DNA of 64,000 nt from Prolixibacteraceae bacterium JC049 (lineage in GTDB: Bacteria; Bacteroidota; Bacteroidia; Bacteroidales; Prolixibacteraceae): positions 124,001-188,000 of the forward strand of contig SACZ01000004.1 in NCBI GenBank assembly GCA_023369685.1, given 5' to 3'. Positions 60,138-64,000 of the stretch are shown here, in pieces (positions within the stretch are counted from its first letter, which is position 1; each line of letters opens with the position of its first letter). The translations under genes and the position numbers were made by a program. The notes under the pieces are model-generated. The model ran no database searches. It saw only the letters and a list, made by a program, of their open reading frames with translations, and was not told the DNA's origin.

Positions 60138-61655
60138 ATGAGAAGATTAACATTACTACTATTTGTACTATCATTAACCACTTTTGGCTATGCCAAAAAG
60201 TATCCCAAAAGAGAATTACGAGCAGGATGGATTGCAACTGTTGCTAACATCGATTGGCCTTCCAGGTCAGGGCTTCCAGTTGCGCAACAACAGCAGGAAC
60301 TAATTCAGTTATTGGACAATATGCAGGAAGCAGGTTTGAACGCTGTTGTTATGCAAATTCGTCCGGCTACCGATGCATTTTACGAATCAAGTATCGAACC
60401 TTGGTCGCAATGGCTAAATGGCAAACAAGGTAAAGCACCAGAACCATATTACGATCCGCTACAATTTGCTATTGAAGAAGCACATAAGCGTTGCATGGAG
60501 TTTCATGCCTGGTTTAATCCTTACCGTGCCGTTTTTAGTTACAACAGAAATATGACTACTCCCAACCATATTACCAAACAACATCCTGAATGGTTTGTGA
60601 AATATGGTAAGCACATGTATTTCAATCCTGCGTTAAAAGAAACCCGCGATTATGTTTCACATGTTGTTGCAGATGTGGTTCGTCGTTACGAAGTAGATGC
60701 TGTACATTTCGACGACTATTTCTATCCATATCGAGTTCCGGGAGTGGAATTTCCTGATGAAGAGAATTATCGAAACGATTCACGCGGATTTAACGATAAA
60801 GAAGCATGGAGAAGAGATAATGTGGACTTGATCATTCAGCAACTGAGAGATTCTATTAAAAGTGTTAAAGCGTATGTTCAGTTTGGAATTAGTCCTTTTG
60901 GTGTTTGGAGAAACCAGGATAAAGATCCACGAGGCTCAGCAACAAAAGCAGGGCAAACCAACTACGATGACCTTTATGCTGATATCCTAAAGTGGGTTCA
61001 GGAAGGTTGGATTGACTATGTTGCGCCGCAAATTTATTGGCATATTGGTTTCAATATTGCCGATTACAAAACGCTTGCAGAATGGTGGGAGCGTAACTGT
61101 TATGGAAAGAACCTATACATTGGTCATGGCTTATACCGATTGGATAGCGAATCGAAAAATCCAGAATGGCATACTTCCGACCAGGTAATGGAACAGATCA
61201 ATTTAAATCGAAAATTGAAGAATATTCATGGTTCTATTTTCTACAGTGCTAAGCACATCAAAAAGAATCAACTTGGAGTAAAAGATCTACTTAGAGATAA
61301 AGCCTATGCAATGCCAGCTTTACCTCCAGAAAATAAGTCGTTACCATTAACCGGAGTGGAAGCACCAGTTAACTTCCAGATTGTAAACAACAACGGAAGT
61401 ATCAACTTTAAATGGAGCCACAATGGACGCTCTGAGGTATCTAAGCCTCGCTGCTTTGTGGTATATCGAGTTAGAGGAAGTGTTGAGCGATCAATTAAAA
61501 ATCCGAAAAATATCATTGCCATTACTTCTGGGCATAATCTGACTTTCGAAGTAGTTGAAAAATGGTTTAAGAGTAAAAAGAAATATTGCGTTACAGCAGT
61601 TAATAAGCTAAATAAAGAAAGTGCTCCTTCAGCAATTGTAAAAGTGAAGTTCTAA
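60138..61655 (+). CDS. Glycoside hydrolase-like family 10 protein (GHL10/DUF187, YngK-type)
   Basis: 505 residues. Signal peptide (about 1-19, ending GYAK), then a TIM-barrel glycosyl-hydrolase-like domain: RELRAGWIATVANIDWPS, AVVMQIRPATDAFYES, FHAWFNPYRA, VDAVHFDDYFYPY, GISPFGVWRN and WIDYVAPQIYWHIG. The C-terminal 110 residues form a fibronectin-type III-like domain (PVNFQIVN...AIVKVKF). Members are thought to cut peptidoglycan or exopolysaccharide; the reaction is not settled. Its start lies 140 bases from the divergent dehydrogenase start; 59999-60137 must contain both promoters. Confidence 0.9.
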   Translation: MRRLTLLLFVLSLTTFGYAKKYPKRELRAGWIATVANIDWPSRSGLPVAQQQQELIQLLDNMQEAGLNAVVMQIRPATDAFYESSIEPWSQWLNGKQGKAPEPYYDPLQFAIEEAHKRCMEFHAWFNPYRAVFSYNRNMTTPNHITKQHPEWFVKYGKHMYFNPALKETRDYVSHVVADVVRRYEVDAVHFDDYFYPYRVPGVEFPDEENYRNDSRGFNDKEAWRRDNVDLIIQQLRDSIKSVKAYVQFGISPFGVWRNQDKDPRGSATKAGQTNYDDLYADILKWVQEGWIDYVAPQIYWHIGFNIADYKTLAEWWERNCYGKNLYIGHGLYRLDSESKNPEWHTSDQVMEQINLNRKLKNIHGSIFYSAKHIKKNQLGVKDLLRDKAYAMPALPPENKSLPLTGVEAPVNFQIVNNNGSINFKWSHNGRSEVSKPRCFVVYRVRGSVERSIKNPKNIIAITSGHNLTFEVVEKWFKSKKKYCVTAVNKLNKESAPSAIVKVKF

Positions 61656-61678
61656 AGTACTTTTATAAAACCTTGCTC

Positions 61679-61724
61679 AATCGGCATAAATTGGAATTAT
61701 CCTCCTGTTTATGCCGATTTTTTT
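61679..61724 (+). terminator. Rho-independent terminator of the GHL10 gene
   Basis: AATCGGCATAAA and TTTATGCCGATT form a perfect 12-bp stem with a 17-base loop, followed directly by a T run. Confidence 0.85.
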
Positions 61725-61757
61725 ATTATTTCGCTTTTCGATATTCATAACAACAGT

Positions 61758-62621
61758 ATGGCAAAAGTGCTTTTTATTGGTTTAACAACCATCGATATTC
61801 AATATTTTGTCGATTCTTTTCCTGAATCGAATGTAAAAGTAAAAACAGCTACTCCACATATCTACGTGGGAGGACCTGCTACCAACGCTGCTGTTGCCTG
61901 TTCTGTGTTAGGAAATAGTGTTGAATTATTGAGTTTTGCTGGTAAATCAGCAATGGCAGAAGTAATTCATTCCGATTTACATAATTATGGAGTAAAACAC
62001 ATCGACTTGTTTCCAAACAAACATGATGTTCCTGTTTTAGCATCGGTAATAACCAGTAAGAACAATGGCGATAGAAATATCTTTACATTTAATCCTAAAG
62101 ATGCTCATTTCGAATTAAGTAGCCAATTGAATGAATTATTCGATGGAGTGGATATTGTATTTTCAGATGGATTTTATCCTCAATCGGCATTAGCCACTAT
62201 GAAAGAAGCCCAAAGGCGTTCCATACCAACAGTTTTCGATGGTGGAAGTTGGAAACAATGGTTACCAGAACTATTACCTTTCATCGATTATGCTATATGT
62301 TCCAACGACTTCTTGCCTCCGGGGTGTGAATCGAATGAATCAGTATTAAACTTTCTGGATCAGTTTAATGTCAAATACAAAGCAATTAGCAGAGGAGGAG
62401 AAAGCATTGTCTATCAAGTTGGGAAGAATAAACCAAAATATTTACCTGTTCCGAATGTGGAAGTAAAAGATACTTTAGGAGCAGGAGATTTTTTACATGG
62501 CGCTTTTTGTCACTTTATAGCTGACTGCACATTTGAAGAAAGCCTGATGAATGCAGCAAAAGTAGCTTCTTTATCATGCCAATATGAAGGTACTCGTACT
62601 TGGTTGAAAAAGTTGAAGTAA
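61758..62621 (+). CDS. PfkB-family sugar (ribokinase-type) kinase
   Basis: 287 residues: N-terminal GLTTIDIQYFVD, the YVGGPATNAAVACSVLG block, and C-terminal DTLGAGDFLHGAFCHF with the catalytic Asp of GAGD. It phosphorylates a sugar, nucleoside or related alcohol; the substrate cannot be told, since neighbours (a peptidoglycan-type hydrolase and clpC) give no pathway. Alone between two terminators. Confidence 0.92.
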   Translation: MAKVLFIGLTTIDIQYFVDSFPESNVKVKTATPHIYVGGPATNAAVACSVLGNSVELLSFAGKSAMAEVIHSDLHNYGVKHIDLFPNKHDVPVLASVITSKNNGDRNIFTFNPKDAHFELSSQLNELFDGVDIVFSDGFYPQSALATMKEAQRRSIPTVFDGGSWKQWLPELLPFIDYAICSNDFLPPGCESNESVLNFLDQFNVKYKAISRGGESIVYQVGKNKPKYLPVPNVEVKDTLGAGDFLHGAFCHFIADCTFEESLMNAAKVASLSCQYEGTRTWLKKLK

Positions 62622-62623
62622 AA

Positions 62624-62647
62624 AAGCACCGACTAATGCCGATGCTT
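62624..62647. terminator. Bidirectional terminator between the sugar kinase and clpC
   Basis: AAGCACCG (62624-62631) pairs with CGATGCTT (62640-62647), one G-U pair. On the minus strand it is followed by six T, so it chiefly serves clpC. Confidence 0.75.
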
Positions 62648-62674
62648 CTTTATATCTATAACTAATTACTTAGT

Positions 62675-64000
62675 TTAGTTTTCTTTCTTTGGTAAAACTT
62701 TGATAATTAACTTCTCATTTTTCTTATCAAACCCAACCGATAGGGTATCTCCATCGTTGACTGAGGCCTTAATTATAGCTTCGGCCATTTCATCTTCAAG
62801 GTATTTTTGAATGGCACGCTTCAATGGACGAGCACCATACTGAACATCGTATCCTTTAGTTGCAATGAAATGCTTAGCAGGAGCAGAAATCTTCAGCTTG
62901 TAGTTCAACTGTTCTACACGCTCATACAATCCCTTCAACTCGATGTCGATAATGCTATGAATATGCTCTTCTGTCAATGTGTTGAACATGATAACATCAT
63001 CAATACGGTTTAAGAATTCAGGAGCAAATGCCTTTTTCAATGCTTTCTGAACGACATATTTTGCATGATCGTTATCCTCTTCTTGCGATCGGGTAGAGAA
63101 GCCAACTCCACGGCCAAAATCTTTCAATTGACGCGATCCAATATTAGAGGTCATGATAACAATCGTGTTCTTGAAATCAATCTGACGGCCCAAACTATCT
63201 GTCAGGCGACCTTCATCCAATACTTGAAGCAATAAATGGAATACATCTGGATGTGCTTTTTCAATTTCATCAAGAAGTACTACAGCATAAGGCTTACGAC
63301 GTACTTTCTCGGTTAACTGCCCACCTTCTTCGTATCCAACATATCCCGGAGGTGCTCCAACCAAACGACTCACAGCAAATTTCTCCATGTACTCGCTCAT
63401 ATCAATACGAATAAGAGAATCAACACTGTCGAATAGGTGTTTTGCTAGAATCTTGGCTAATTGCGTCTTACCAACACCTGTAGGTCCTAAGAAAACGAAA
63501 GAACCAATTGGTTTATTCGGATCTTTCAATCCTGCACGGTTACGCTGAATCGCTTTAACAATCTTTCCAATTGCTTCATCCTGACCAATAATGCTTTTGC
63601 TTAAGTCTTCTACCATATTCATTAGTTTCAGACCTTCTGCTTGAGCAATTCTGGTAACAGGCACACCAGACATCATGGAAACAACCTCAGCCACTTTCTC
63701 TTCGCTAACAGTCTCGCGATGTTGAAGCATCTCTTTTTCCCACTCTTCTTTCTCATGATCGAGTTGGGATAGAAGTGTCTTCTCTTTATCGCGATGACTT
63801 GCTGCTAATTCAAAGTTTTGGCTTTTAACAGCTCCAATTTTATCTTGGCGAGTATCTTCAATTTTTTCTTCCAACTTAATAATTCGATCTGGAACATTAA
63901 TGTTAGAAATGTGTACTCTTGAACCTGCTTCATCCAATGCATCAATTGCTTTATCGGGCAAATGACGATCGGTAATGTAACGCTCAGTAAGCTTTACACA
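62675..64000 (-). CDS. clpC: ATP-dependent Clp protease ATPase subunit ClpC, N-terminal part outside window
   Basis: The last 441 residues of an AAA+ unfoldase; the frame stays open to the window edge, where the plus-strand end at 64000 cuts the gene. Visible are the end of the first AAA+ module (YITDRHLPDKAIDALDEAGSR), a UVR-type linker (NFELAASHRDKEKTLL) that marks ClpC rather than ClpB, and the second AAA+ module with Walker A GPTGVGKT, Walker B VVLLDEIEKAH, sensor and the arginine finger region (GARPLKRAIQKYLED). It feeds unfolded proteins to ClpP. Confidence 0.94.
   Translation of the reverse strand, partial: CVKLTERYITDRHLPDKAIDALDEAGSRVHISNINVPDRIIKLEEKIEDTRQDKIGAVKSQNFELAASHRDKEKTLLSQLDHEKEEWEKEMLQHRETVSEEKVAEVVSMMSGVPVTRIAQAEGLKLMNMVEDLSKSIIGQDEAIGKIVKAIQRNRAGLKDPNKPIGSFVFLGPTGVGKTQLAKILAKHLFDSVDSLIRIDMSEYMEKFAVSRLVGAPPGYVGYEEGGQLTEKVRRKPYAVVLLDEIEKAHPDVFHLLLQVLDEGRLTDSLGRQIDFKNTIVIMTSNIGSRQLKDFGRGVGFSTRSQEEDNDHAKYVVQKALKKAFAPEFLNRIDDVIMFNTLTEEHIHSIIDIELKGLYERVEQLNYKLKISAPAKHFIATKGYDVQYGARPLKRAIQKYLEDEMAEAIIKASVNDGDTLSVGFDKKNEKLIIKVLPKKEN

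Noticed and set aside
1-64000. CRISPR arrays, tRNA and rRNA genes
   Set aside because: I found no regularly spaced repeat array, no cloverleaf-like tRNA sequence and no rRNA segment by reading; a tool scan would be needed to exclude a single tRNA.

Overview
The window comes from a low-GC, probably marine and anaerobic or microaerophilic member of the Bacteroidota. The reasons are tandem SusC/SusD pairs, a type IX secretion sorting domain, three sulfatases, promoters of the Bacteroidota type (TTTG and TAnnTTTG), and a NifX/Mrp iron-sulfur gene cluster typical of anaerobes. The style is that of Marinilabiliales-like bacteria, but no rRNA or other decisive marker is present, so the placement is tentative.

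1-18.2 kb (+ strand) is the end of a polysaccharide utilisation locus. It holds two SusC/SusD pairs (the first SusC is cut by the window), two GH110-like beta-helix glycosidases with conserved Asp triads, and three Cys-type sulfatases. Together they suggest import and breakdown of a sulfated alpha-galactan; a carrageenan-type substrate is possible but unproven.

18.2-21.7 kb holds a four-gene minus-strand operon (lipoprotein, small protein, zinc-dependent phospholipase C-like protein, small secreted protein). It is divergent from a WYL regulator, with a perfect dyad between them.

21.8-46.5 kb is a genomic island of about 24.7 kb inserted at the 3' end of mnmE. An 18-bp sequence encoding the last codons of MnmE (FCIGK-stop) occurs at both ends, 16/18 identical. 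GGGCAACAA motifs, likely integrase arm sites, lie just inside both ends, and the tyrosine recombinase sits at the mnmE end. The cargo is mostly defence: a long prokaryotic Argonaute with a degenerate PIWI catalytic tetrad and no neighbouring effector, and a seven-gene type I restriction-modification operon (XRE, hsdM, hsdS, two DUF262 proteins, hsdR, YgjP-like peptidase) whose promoter carries a palindromic operator. The element core is integrase, HTH proteins, a BT4734-type protein and a DUF3987 protein. No relaxase is visible. A 1-kb noncoding stretch with many stem-loops lies between the Argonaute gene and a DUF6266 gene. A secreted protein plus four-TM protein pair is an unrecognised cargo module.

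46.5-64 kb is chromosome: mnmE, then an operon of DUF134, NifX-like, DUF5320-like, NifX-like, DUF89, two ferredoxin-containing Mrp ATPases and a DUF4405 protein, led by a promoter with a 20-bp palindrome in its spacer. After it come a hybrid histidine kinase, a repeat protein with a GH16-like end, a fused FAD/Fe-S dehydrogenase, a GHL10 family hydrolase, a PfkB sugar kinase and the end of clpC.
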